A program made the position numbers and the translations under genes. Below, one piece after another: positions 1-10,602 of a stretch of DNA of 64,000 nt. Source of the stretch: Nemertoderma westbladi (lineage: Eukaryota > Xenacoelomorpha > Nemertodermatida > Nemertodermatidae); assembly GCA_032718475.1 (NCBI GenBank), contig JAUCBJ010002986.1, forward strand, positions 1-64,000. The letters are read 5' to 3'. A model generated the notes under the pieces. The model was not told the DNA's origin. It ran no database searches and saw only the letters and a list, made by a program, of their open reading frames with translations. Numbering within the stretch: position 1 is the stretch's first letter; the number at the start of each line of letters is the position of its first letter.

Positions 1-1002
1 GCCACCAGTCAGTCATTCAGAATCCAAGGGTTTGTATAACTGTACATAATTTTGACAGTAATACTCTGACACTTGCAATAAATTGACATACGGAATCGGC
101 AGACGCACATGCCTTTATGGAGTGATGTATCCTGTAGCCTGACACTCTCCACTCTCAGGTAAGGGTATTTCAGTATTTCAGCATTTAGTTTATTTACATA
201 TATACAGATATATATATATGTACCATGTATGAACCACAACATACATGCTGCGTTATTAATGGTTCGTAACTAGCCATACGTCTGTAATCCTAAGACACCG
301 AGCTGTGTCTTCAGCCTGATTTGCTATTATAAACTAAAGCATAATTTTAATTTTAACGATTGTATTTTGCCGCATTTATTTTATGCGCATGACATTCAGA
401 ATTATTTTATTACTGTATGAATTGAATATTTTCGTAAAAGGCAGAAATAAGCCTAAAACACATAGGCCTACCACCTAGGCCGTTAATACTGTAATACTTG
501 GGTTATTTATCCTGTTGAGACAGACAACAATATCAGGCATATTAATCGTGCCAGTGAATCAGCTGCATGTATACCATTACATGCCATTGTATCAGGCCTA
601 TTCGTGTAGGCCCACTGACTCTAACATTTTGATAGCTAGTTCTTCTGAATGTACCAAACCCATATGCTGTTTCAGTATATATATATATAATATATACCGG
701 TATTATTATAGGCATTAGGTCTACATTCTGCATTAGTACATTCTTACTTTCTACTGTTCTAGTAACAGTAACAAACTGAAAATATTACTAGCTAAACAGA
801 ACATTAAATTACATTTGATTTAAACATTATATTTACCAGTATCTCACCATACAGCCATGGGCAACATTATATATATTAATATTATATAGGTCTATAAAAT
901 ACTGTGATCTGAGTACCGGTAGACATTTATTTTATGTCTTATTAATACATAATAAATTAGTAAATTGTCTATAATATAATACACTCTGTTACATAATCGA
1001 GT
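1..1002. other. AT-rich leader upstream of BEL/Pao ORF, no gene seen
   Basis: This stretch is AT-rich with several short (TA)n runs. I see no coding region with recognisable content. If the BEL/Pao element has a 5' LTR and primer-binding site they should lie here or just off the left edge. I could not find a sequence here that is repeated downstream of the ORF, so the 5' LTR boundary is not established. Confidence 0.5.
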
Positions 1003-4000
1003 ATGTCTAATATACAACAACCTCGCCAAACAACAGCCAATAGTACTGCTTTATCTTCTTCCAGTAACAGCCCTATTAACACTGTGGTTGTGGTAGGCGG
1101 AGACTCTTCTGCCATTAGCGATACCAGTACACATAATGTACATCAATCAACAGAGAATAACAATGTGGCACTGCCTCCTATTGCACATACCACTGGTGAT
1201 GATGCTATTTTACAAGGCAATACGCAGATAAATATTAATCAGCCTACTCAGACAAATACTTTACAACATGGCGGAGAAATTGTTGGTTCTATGCATACTG
1301 TTAATAGTGTACCAAAGCAATATTTGAGCACCATAACATCAACACGAGTGGATCCTGAGCCATCACGTCCTACTCGGAATCCCTCATCCGCAGCCATGCA
1401 ACCTGCTGGTTCTGCCACCTCTGGCATTGTACGTAATTACTATGATGATGGTAAGAACCCCTATAGGCAAGCCAATGGTTCACGTAGTAGTTTTAAGAAA
1501 CTATCACAGCAACTGATCACGCAGTGGGCTAAGGAAACTAGTCGAGTTGTACGAAATGAAATTCTTGGGAAATATATACAACGTTATACTGAGACAAGAC
1601 AAAATTGTACACTGTTTCTAGACAAGGCAAAATATTTATCAGATAGTCAATCTTACAACCGTATTATTGAAGTTATCACACTGTTGGAAGCTGATTATGT
1701 AAAGGATCTGGATATATTGAAATTTTACCATACCGACCAAGAAATAACTCAGTTTACAGTGACCCCAGATGATTCAGTTTCACAGGTACCATTACAACCT
1801 GTACATCATGTATCTAATGTGTCCTGTGTGTCATCCACACTACAAGAAGCTGAACAAGTGCAGAATGAATTTTCATCTTATCAGGATCGAAGACAAACCG
1901 AATTGAATGACAAATTAGTTAACCTTGCTGACCTGCAGAGTCACCTAAGTCGGGTTAGAGAAGAGCAGCGTCGAAGTTTGCAATGTAAAATAGAAGAGCT
2001 ACAAAAGGATGAACAAGATGATAGAAACCACTTTAAAACTCTTGAAAATGTAACCAAATTCAAGGCACTTGCAGAAATACATGACCAAGCAACTAAATGT
2101 GATGCACAGTTGAAAGAAATATCTGATAGAGCGAGTCAACCAAGTAAGGTAGACAAATTAATCCACAGACATCACATTGAATCAGCTGCAGCTTCGAAAG
2201 CTATCCAAAGTAAATTATCCACACACTCCCATGATCAGCCTCATAACATAGTTTACCACCAACAAAGTTATCTTGTACCACCTCAACAATCATCACATAT
2301 CCAACATGCAGGTATTCCTTTGTTTTCATCCTCCCCAGCACCAATCGAGATACAAAACCCTGAAAATATGAGGATGGTTAGTAGTATTGATAAGGTCTCT
2401 AATTATGTAAATGAAACTCATGCTACCATAAATAAAGGTGAGGTTAACTTTGATGAACCATTCTTACAAGAACATCAGCCAATGGGAAAACATATAAAAC
2501 AACCAATTTCATTATCTCCAGATGTTAATATGATACAATTCAGTCAGCCAGAGTTTGAGACATATATTAAAGGTTTAAGCCAACGCATTGAAAGTATAGT
2601 CACAGAAAATTGTGTTAAGAAATTTGATGACTATATGAATATGAATAATAATCCATTATCTAGGGAATCTACAAAACTGGATAGGAATCAATATAAGCAG
2701 CAGGTAGAACCAATGGAAACCCAAGTTAAATATGAATGTACTGATCTTCCATTTTCTAAAGTAACAGATAGCGAAGATTACTTTCATTCTCCTCATACTA
2801 GAATATATGTTCCTTCGAAATCTAGTAGCCAGAGTCAGAAGCAGTTAAATGAAATGGATGCTCAGGAAAACCAAGCAGCAATAATCAAAGATATGTCAGC
2901 TGCTGCAATGCGACAATCAGAAATGGAGAGACTCAGTATATCAAATGGCAAAGGTAATAAATGCGACTTAAATAACACTAAAAATGTAACCTTTGAAGAT
3001 GAACTTGCACATTTACAGGTTGTAAAAGATACAGTTAATACTATAACACCTGGTTCTAATTACAATCATAATGTAAATCATAATGGAGTGAATTCCAACC
3101 CAAGAAAATCTTTTGAGTTGCCAGATCCAGCACTCGCTTATAATACCAAAATTCCTGGAATATTAGACAGAACGCCTCATCTTATTGTAGAAGAACTAAC
3201 AAAATGGTCAGCACGCAATACTCTACCAAGCCTTGCACTCCTCAAGTTTAATGGGGATCCAAAAGGGTGGTTGGGATTTTCTAACAGCTTTAAGGAAAGA
3301 GTCCTATCTAAACCATTTTCCGAACAAGAAAGATTTGATTACTTGTATTCCATGCTAGGTCCTGAACCACGTGAACTCCTACAGAACTACGATGGAGTTT
3401 CAAATGCCTTTAATCAATCTTGGAAAGCGTTAGAGCGTGTTTATGGTGATAGTGATGTCTTTGCTTCTCAGATCATTAATGGTCTAACTGATGGTGGTAT
3501 TATTGGGCGACCACGTGGTATATTATTATTTTATCACCAATTAGTTTCAGCTAAACAACGCCTAACTGAGATTAACCAACTACCTATCCTTGATACTCAT
3601 TATACCCTTGAGAAAATAGTAAGACGATTCTATGATCAGTTACGTAGAAAGTGGACTTACAAAGCAAGGAAGACAAAGCGATTAACAGGGAGATTCCCTA
3701 ACCTGGATGATATGATAGAACTGTTAGATGATGAAGCGATGACGGAAAATTGTCCTTTATACAGTAGCAGCACAGTCCGAAACAGTAGAGTTGTAGGCAG
3801 AAGTAATATATCTTTTGCTGAACCAGGTATGTCTGAAGAATATACCACTACTAATAAATACTCTGATGGATATACTCTAGCAGTGATTAACAACACGAAA
3901 TGTATAAAGTGTAACTCTGACCACTTATTATATAAATGTAGTGATTTCATACAGATGTCTCTTAGAGAAAGGCGAGAATTTGCAAGAGCAAAGAAAATAT

Positions 4001-7000
4001 GCTATCTTTGCCTTCGCGATGGTCATACACGACGATATTGCACATCTAAACGTACATGTGACTTGTGCAATAGACGTCATAATACCTTACTTCATAGTGA
4101 TGCTGCTGTTGTTAATAAAGCAAAATCTGTAGCAAATAGATATGATAAAACTACAGGTACTACATATACAGGTCATCCTATTGACCTCACAGTAGCCGAA
4201 GATGATGATAAAGCATCAATGGATGAGATTGACAGTATTGACTGCGAATCAATAGTTGAAGACAATAATGTGATTGGTTTTACTGGTGTTACTCGGACCA
4301 TGGCATCAAGATCGTCTGTAGCTCACATGAGATCATTTAATGTCGTACCTATCACACTTATTGGTGATCGAGGTAAAGTTAGAGTTTATGCTGTGATAGA
4401 CTCAGCCAGTTCAATTTCATTTATGGACAAAAATATTGCATCTTTGATATGTCATGATATTGGTGAAACTAGTGGTCTAAATGTGAAAACAATTGGGGAT
4501 ATAGCACCATTAACTACAAATACTATTACATGTGATATAGCTGCAGCGCACGAGCCATTAAATTATCATACAAATCTACCATTACGCAATTGCAAATTTT
4601 CTGCTATTGAAGGTTTTATGACCTCATTTGAAAAACCATACATATGGAGCCACGAAGAATGTCAGCGATTTGAGTCTATGGGCATTCCATCTGTAGTAGT
4701 TGATTTCCCTGATGTTGCAGCACTAATTGGTCAAGACATATATGAAGCACATTTTGTATATGAGACTCGTCCTTTACATCCTGGTGTTAGAGAACCATAT
4801 GCATCAAGAACTATCCTTGGCTGGTATTGTCGAGGACCTAAGGAGAAAATTGATACTAAGTTATATAATAACCCAAGTGTTCTCTTTACAATAGAAACAG
4901 CATCTTATGAACAAGATGATTGCTATGATGACTATCTCTCTATCTGCAAACCAGATATATCTCTATCCATGGCTCACAATATTATAATGTCAGATAATGA
5001 TCTTGCTTTACTTACTCCTTTTCAGACGCTCTTAAAGGACCCCAGAGTTGCAACAGATATTGACTTAGTTACTGAAATTTATCATAGAATAAGTCTAGAC
5101 CATCAACTTGATGAAGCTGTTAGAATATACTTTGAAAGAGATGCTCCTGAGAAGGGATCTCATGATCGTGTGGCCTCCATCGAAGAGAAGAGATCTTTTA
5201 AGATAATGGAGACAACAATTAAATTGCTGGAAAATGGACATTACTGTGTGGGAATGTTATGGAAACGTGATGATCCCATTCTCATTAATAATATTAACCT
5301 TGCTAAGCGACAATTGAGCCAATTGGCTCAGAGGCTACGGAAAAATCCTGAGGCTTACAGCATGTATAAAACTCAAATCAATGACTATATTGCTTCTGGT
5401 TATTTACAAAAGGTCAAAAATCCAGAGTCAACCAGTAGACGTACATGGTATATTCCACATCACTATGTGATTAACCCAAAGAAACCATGGAAGGTTCGAG
5501 TTGTGGGAAATTGTGCATCGACTTATAAAGGATGTTCATTGAATAATGAGCTAATGGAAGGTCCAAATCTTACAAACTATATAATGGGTATCCAATTACG
5601 ATTTAGACAAAGACAAGTAGCATTTACCTGTGACATAGATGCTATGTTTCACCAAGTGCATTGCTACCCATGTGATTCAGATTCTCTTCGATTTTTATGG
5701 TGGCCTGATGGAGATGTTGATGCTGAACCTGAGGTGTATCAGTTTAAGGTTCATTGTTTTGGTAAACGCGATAGCCCTGCAACCACTTCATTCGCCTTAC
5801 GACAAACAGCTACAGACAATCGTGATAAGTTCCCTGCCTTGGTACATGATACTATCATGAAAGAATTCTACGTTGACGATGGAGAGAAGTCGTTAGACGA
5901 CTGCAAGCAGGCTGTTCAACTGGCGCTTGGACTTATAGATTGTTTGAAACTTGGATCATTTAATCTCGCAAAGTTTATCTCCAATTCTAAAGATTTCTTA
6001 CATTCAATTCCCATTGAACACCGTGTTGATAAAATCGAAGATTTTTCTTCAATACCTATTCCTGTCACACAATTTCTAGGAGTGGGATGGGACCCCAATA
6101 CTGATGAGCTTTCTGTGTCTTTCCGTGGAATGGATAAACCACCTGTTTGGACCAAGCGAACTTGTCTAAGTTTCGCCAGCAAACTTTATGACCCTTTAAA
6201 TATTATTAGCCCCATTATACTTGTAGCAAGAAACTTAGTAAAACAAATGTGGTTAATGGACCTTGATTGGGACCAGCCATTAGACGATAAATCAGTATTT
6301 CAGTGGGAGAACTGGTCAAGACAAATACCAATCATCGATCAAATTCATATACCTCGAATGTATTTTCCAGGGAGACCGCCAAATAGCACGTATCATCTGC
6401 ATGTTTTCTGTGATGGTAGTCAGGAGGGCATGGGGGCTGTACTTTACTTAAGAGACACTCAATGCATCTCTGATGGATCTCATCCAATTAGTTTTGTTAC
6501 AAGCAAAGCCAAAACTCTGTCCCTCACTCATTTAACTATACCACGAGCGGAGCTCCAGGCAGCAGTTGTAGCTGTTAATATAACTTCCACTGTATTACAG
6601 GAAATAGAGATGGATATTATATCAGTTCACTATTGGACGGATTCAACCTTGGTTATTGCTTACCTTAGAACCAATGTGTCATTAAAGAAGTATGTCGCTA
6701 ATAGACGTGAGCAAGTATTGGATAAATCTACAGCTAGCCAATGGCGACACATCCCTGGTCAAATTAACCCTGCAGATGTGGCATCAAGGGGCGCCCTACC
6801 AGACAAATTTATTCTAACACAGAGTTGGTTTGACGGCCCACAGTTTTTGAAATCCAGCGAAGATCAGTGGCCAAAAGACCCCGAGATAATCACTAGTAGA
6901 TTACCAATCGAAGCAGAAATAGTTAAACCAAAATCAAAAGGTGTTAACCATTGTAAGAACAATGATAGTTATAAACACAGCGAAGTTGCTTTGTATGCAA

Positions 7001-8913
7001 AATTTTTAGATAGTTACAAGTCATCCTATACTGGTATTGAAACAAGTAATTTGGATTTATTGGTAAACGCCAATATTCAAACTAACAGCCAGACATATAG
7101 CCCTGATATTGACGATTTTAACTTATTTGGCACAATTGTTAATGATAAGTCAACTGAACAACAAACATATATAAATGTATTGGACCTCCCTATGTTATTT
7201 GAAGATCCTGTAGAAATGTATATAGAGGAAGATGCCAATCTTAACCTGAAGTTATCTTTAGGCAGCAAAATAATATCTAACAACTATTGTGATGGTAAAT
7301 TTGATTATATTCCAAAACCTCCTACGGGATGTATAATATTACCATCACTCAAACATGCTCTTGATGTCCAGTCATCATGGCGAGTCTCAGTACGAGCAAT
7401 AACCTGGTTGCGCAGGCTATTCCACTATCACTTATATGAGCATTCTTTAGACTCCAACAAACCGTTAGACAAACCTAATGTACTTAGGCACCTAACTGCC
7501 GACGAATTAAATGAGACAGAAAAACAAATACTCCGGGTAGAGCAGTATGAACATTTCAATAAAGAGTATCATGCTCTATCTAATTTTAAACCAGTAGCAC
7601 AAAGTTCACCCATAGGTAAGTATTCTCCTGTTATGCGGGATGGACTTATTCTTTTAGGTTCTAGATTTCCGAAAGGTTCCTATAGTGACCAATTTCGGTT
7701 TCCTATACTAATTCCCTCATCTGGTAATACACAGCACCAGTTGATATGGGACACTCATGTTTCAAACAAACATGCTGGTCGTTCCCACGTATTGTCGATT
7801 TTACGCATCAAGTACTACCTGGTTAAACAGAGGGCAGCTGTAGATAAAGTTCTAGGTTTATGCACTATGTGTAAACGTTTTAATGCTCCATTACTACAAC
7901 AAGTCATGGGTGAACTACCCCCTGAACGTCTCGCTACAAATGAACCCCCCTTTACTTATACAGCTGTGGACATGTATGGGCCCATTGAGGTTAAACGAGC
8001 TCGTACAATGGTCAAGAGGTGGGGTATTATTTACACTTGTGCCACTACACGAGCTGTTTACCTCGATAGGGTGACCGGCATGTCAACAGACGAATTTATA
8101 CTTTGTCTCAGACGATTCCTGTCACGTCATATTTCTATTAAGAAAATAATAGCAGACAATGGTACTAACTTCACAGGAGCCGAAACAGAAATAAATAAAT
8201 CCATGAAAAGGTGGGATATGAATAAAATATACTCAGAATTGTCAGACCCAAAATATCCAAACAGGATAGAGTTTAAATTTAACACACCTGCTGCTCCATG
8301 GCGCACTGGAATTGTCGAACGTCTCATTCGTGGCATAAAGAATGCCATATATAAAGTAGTACCTCTGAAAGTTACACTAACGGACGATCAGTTTGTTACA
8401 CTTTTAGTTGAAATAGAAGGTATGACAAACTCTAGACCTCTATGCCCATTCTCAGCAACGGATCCTAACTCAACACCATTGACTCCCGCTCACCTACTTA
8501 ACGGAGGGTTACCAGGTGTTGTTCCGGTAGCAATATCCGAAGAGGCTGATCTTCATTCTCGAAAGATGTGGAGAGCAAATCAGTACCTTGCTGACCAGTG
8601 GTGGGACGAATTCCAGAGGGTCTATATTCCCTCATTGTCAGTACGACTCCGATGGTACAACACCAAACGGTCATTGCGGGTTGGTGATCATGTACTAATG
8701 ACTGAGGAAAATATTCCTCGTCGTCAGTGGCTAACAGCAGTTGTCACAAAAACATTCAAGTCCGCAGACGGACACGTACGATCAGTTGAAATTCGTACTT
8801 CAAAATGTGTCCAAACGAAGGATGGTAAATACAAACATAGTAGCTATCAACGCCCAGTCCAGCGCCTCTGTTTGTTGGAGGAAACGCGGAATGTGACTGG
8901 CGATTATAAATAA
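1003..8913 (+). CDS. BEL/Pao retrotransposon Gag-Pol polyprotein, intact
   Basis: A single 2636-codon ORF encodes the whole Gag-Pol of a BEL/Pao LTR retrotransposon, which copies its RNA in cytoplasmic particles and integrates the cDNA. Domains in order: a long Q/S-rich Gag-like N-terminus with a coiled-coil-like stretch near residues 290-400; a DUF1759-type Gag region around 740-890; three Cys/His clusters around 966-1030 (CIKC, CYLC, CDLC starts); a DUF1758-type aspartic protease near 1130 with the active-site segment VIDSASSISF in place of the common D-S/T-G; Pao-type reverse transcriptase with DIDAMF near 1542 and YVDD near 1621; an RNase H-like region with FCDGSQ near 1801; an integrase H2C2 zinc domain around 2247-2295; the integrase core with D (AVDMYG), D (ADNGTN) and E (IVERLI) near 2321, 2384 and 2437; and a C-terminal DUF5641-like domain. 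The start chosen is the first Met of the open frame. No stop or frameshift interrupts it, which suggests recent activity or selection. LTRs were not identified. Confidence 0.93.
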   Translation: MSNIQQPRQTTANSTALSSSSNSPINTVVVVGGDSSAISDTSTHNVHQSTENNNVALPPIAHTTGDDAILQGNTQININQPTQTNTLQHGGEIVGSMHTVNSVPKQYLSTITSTRVDPEPSRPTRNPSSAAMQPAGSATSGIVRNYYDDGKNPYRQANGSRSSFKKLSQQLITQWAKETSRVVRNEILGKYIQRYTETRQNCTLFLDKAKYLSDSQSYNRIIEVITLLEADYVKDLDILKFYHTDQEITQFTVTPDDSVSQVPLQPVHHVSNVSCVSSTLQEAEQVQNEFSSYQDRRQTELNDKLVNLADLQSHLSRVREEQRRSLQCKIEELQKDEQDDRNHFKTLENVTKFKALAEIHDQATKCDAQLKEISDRASQPSKVDKLIHRHHIESAAASKAIQSKLSTHSHDQPHNIVYHQQSYLVPPQQSSHIQHAGIPLFSSSPAPIEIQNPENMRMVSSIDKVSNYVNETHATINKGEVNFDEPFLQEHQPMGKHIKQPISLSPDVNMIQFSQPEFETYIKGLSQRIESIVTENCVKKFDDYMNMNNNPLSRESTKLDRNQYKQQVEPMETQVKYECTDLPFSKVTDSEDYFHSPHTRIYVPSKSSSQSQKQLNEMDAQENQAAIIKDMSAAAMRQSEMERLSISNGKGNKCDLNNTKNVTFEDELAHLQVVKDTVNTITPGSNYNHNVNHNGVNSNPRKSFELPDPALAYNTKIPGILDRTPHLIVEELTKWSARNTLPSLALLKFNGDPKGWLGFSNSFKERVLSKPFSEQERFDYLYSMLGPEPRELLQNYDGVSNAFNQSWKALERVYGDSDVFASQIINGLTDGGIIGRPRGILLFYHQLVSAKQRLTEINQLPILDTHYTLEKIVRRFYDQLRRKWTYKARKTKRLTGRFPNLDDMIELLDDEAMTENCPLYSSSTVRNSRVVGRSNISFAEPGMSEEYTTTNKYSDGYTLAVINNTKCIKCNSDHLLYKCSDFIQMSLRERREFARAKKICYLCLRDGHTRRYCTSKRTCDLCNRRHNTLLHSDAAVVNKAKSVANRYDKTTGTTYTGHPIDLTVAEDDDKASMDEIDSIDCESIVEDNNVIGFTGVTRTMASRSSVAHMRSFNVVPITLIGDRGKVRVYAVIDSASSISFMDKNIASLICHDIGETSGLNVKTIGDIAPLTTNTITCDIAAAHEPLNYHTNLPLRNCKFSAIEGFMTSFEKPYIWSHEECQRFESMGIPSVVVDFPDVAALIGQDIYEAHFVYETRPLHPGVREPYASRTILGWYCRGPKEKIDTKLYNNPSVLFTIETASYEQDDCYDDYLSICKPDISLSMAHNIIMSDNDLALLTPFQTLLKDPRVATDIDLVTEIYHRISLDHQLDEAVRIYFERDAPEKGSHDRVASIEEKRSFKIMETTIKLLENGHYCVGMLWKRDDPILINNINLAKRQLSQLAQRLRKNPEAYSMYKTQINDYIASGYLQKVKNPESTSRRTWYIPHHYVINPKKPWKVRVVGNCASTYKGCSLNNELMEGPNLTNYIMGIQLRFRQRQVAFTCDIDAMFHQVHCYPCDSDSLRFLWWPDGDVDAEPEVYQFKVHCFGKRDSPATTSFALRQTATDNRDKFPALVHDTIMKEFYVDDGEKSLDDCKQAVQLALGLIDCLKLGSFNLAKFISNSKDFLHSIPIEHRVDKIEDFSSIPIPVTQFLGVGWDPNTDELSVSFRGMDKPPVWTKRTCLSFASKLYDPLNIISPIILVARNLVKQMWLMDLDWDQPLDDKSVFQWENWSRQIPIIDQIHIPRMYFPGRPPNSTYHLHVFCDGSQEGMGAVLYLRDTQCISDGSHPISFVTSKAKTLSLTHLTIPRAELQAAVVAVNITSTVLQEIEMDIISVHYWTDSTLVIAYLRTNVSLKKYVANRREQVLDKSTASQWRHIPGQINPADVASRGALPDKFILTQSWFDGPQFLKSSEDQWPKDPEIITSRLPIEAEIVKPKSKGVNHCKNNDSYKHSEVALYAKFLDSYKSSYTGIETSNLDLLVNANIQTNSQTYSPDIDDFNLFGTIVNDKSTEQQTYINVLDLPMLFEDPVEMYIEEDANLNLKLSLGSKIISNNYCDGKFDYIPKPPTGCIILPSLKHALDVQSSWRVSVRAITWLRRLFHYHLYEHSLDSNKPLDKPNVLRHLTADELNETEKQILRVEQYEHFNKEYHALSNFKPVAQSSPIGKYSPVMRDGLILLGSRFPKGSYSDQFRFPILIPSSGNTQHQLIWDTHVSNKHAGRSHVLSILRIKYYLVKQRAAVDKVLGLCTMCKRFNAPLLQQVMGELPPERLATNEPPFTYTAVDMYGPIEVKRARTMVKRWGIIYTCATTRAVYLDRVTGMSTDEFILCLRRFLSRHISIKKIIADNGTNFTGAETEINKSMKRWDMNKIYSELSDPKYPNRIEFKFNTPAAPWRTGIVERLIRGIKNAIYKVVPLKVTLTDDQFVTLLVEIEGMTNSRPLCPFSATDPNSTPLTPAHLLNGGLPGVVPVAISEEADLHSRKMWRANQYLADQWWDEFQRVYIPSLSVRLRWYNTKRSLRVGDHVLMTEENIPRRQWLTAVVTKTFKSADGHVRSVEIRTSKCVQTKDGKYKHSSYQRPVQRLCLLEETRNVTGDYK

Positions 8914-10115
8914 ATAGAGGTAAAGTCACATATATTAGTTCACGTCTCCTTTAAGGCGTACTTAAAGCTTATAAGCTTTAATGTGGGGTGTGTTGGATGG
9001 GAGACGTGTGTAAAATATATAATAATATATCTAAGTTCGTAGTGAGTAATGTAGGGTAGGGGCAACTAATATCTTTCATTACCTTTTCAGGATGTGGACC
9101 TGTGGCGCAACAGGGAGCTGATTTGTCAATATACTTTGTGTGTATGCTTACTTAGTATATATGTCGCGTATAGGTGTCTGTGTAGGTGTACCTGTACGTA
9201 TATATGGTCCGCATTACGTAATGACTGTATCGCTATTTAATTAAATACATTACTATTTAATTAAATCAACGTCATGTATGTGTCTTGCACGATTTTCATA
9301 GCTAAGTTAGTGTTGTTGGCTTTATGCTCCATCTAAATAATTTAACTAAAAATTGGGATCGTTAAATAAAATTTAAGTTTTGGCATAGAAGTTATGTATC
9401 ACGATATTTTTCGCGGTCCATTCTGCAAAATTAGTATTTTATCTACTTGAAACTTATGGTGTGTTGTGGAATGACTTCAGCCAGTTCCAATCAACATAGC
9501 ATAAGTAAGTCTTCGCTTTTGGCTAAACCAATTATAATAACTTACGTATGATCAACTTTTAATTGATCAAACAAATGATTACTTCTAGCGCTTACTATTG
9601 ATCCCAGGAACTGTAAGTCCGATAGCTGTTTTAGACTGGCATACAACTGACTAAGAAACTCTATAGGAAACATATTGGTGGAACGCAGACGGAATGAACC
9701 GCTCATAAATGGATGAACGGATCGAGTTCCCCGAGTATCCTCGACATGTGTGGAACGACATGGCGGATATCATAGGCCCTAGTTGGAGGGACGAAATGCA
9801 CAGAGAGAGGTTCAATTACCTTTACCCGGCGCCGTTATGGACTCTTGAAGCTCTAACCATACCAAGCGTTCATATTATTCGCCCATTACGACTACAAACT
9901 CGAATTCGACGTCAGGTAGTCTGGCTATGAGCCACTCGCGTTCCTCAACGAACTCTACGGGCTGGAGCTGATACTTATTAGAATGTAAATCATTTATTAA
10001 TTTCCCAGTAGCATGGTATTCGTCCTGCAGTCGCAGTTCCCTAGTGACATCGCAATCGGGACGCTCGAGACCCCGCCATTGGTATATGGCACGCTACCCC
10101 GATCACTGACACCTT
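8914..10115. other. 3' flank of BEL/Pao element, possible LTR start
   Basis: Immediately after the ORF there is a purine-rich tract (ATGTGGGGTG, 8981-8990) followed by TGTTGGATGG at 8991. That is the arrangement expected of a polypurine tract and the TG start of a 3' LTR. At 9103 TGGCGCAACAGGG looks like a primer-binding site, which would be out of place inside a 3' LTR. No matching 5' copy was found by eye, so the LTR is a suggestion only. A short frame at 9709-9930 has no recognisable domain and I do not call it a gene. Confidence 0.35.
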
Positions 10116-10118
10116 AAA

Positions 10119-10602
10119 GTAAAGGAAGTCTATTTTGTATTATATCGCACTAAAGGAAGTCTATTTTGTATTATATCGCACTAAAGGAAGTCTATTTTGT
10201 ATTATATCGCACTAAAGAAAGACTATTTTGTATTGTATTGCACTAAAGAAAGACTATTTTGTATTATATTGCACTAAAGAAAGACTATTTTGTATTGTAT
10301 TGCACTAAAGAAAAACTATTTTGTATTGTATTGCACTAAAGAAAGACTATTTTGTATTGTATTGCACTAAAGAAAGACTATTTTGTATTGTATTGCACTA
10401 AAGAAAGACTATTTTGTATTGTATTGCACTAAAGAAAGACTATTTTGTATTATATTGCACTAAAGAAAGACTATTTTGTATTGTATTGCACTAAAGAAAG
10501 ACTATTTTGTATTGTATTGCACTAAAGAAAGACTATTTTGTATTATATTGCACTAAAGAAAGACTATTTTGTATTATATTGTACTAAAGAAAGTCTATCT
10601 CT
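10119..10602. repeat. 31-bp minisatellite, about 15 copies
   Basis: Tandem copies of a 31-bp unit built around AGACTATTTTGTATTGTATT. The first three copies share GGAAGTC and ATATCGCAC, and later copies drift to GAAAGAC and ATTGCAC. So the array has two sub-variants arranged in blocks, consistent with local duplication of neighbouring units. It has no coding content. Confidence 0.95.

Noticed and set aside
9709-9930. 73-codon + frame with MDERIEFPEYPRHVWND start
   Set aside because: It looks protein-like at first but has no recognised domain and no splice or promoter support, so it was not called as a gene.
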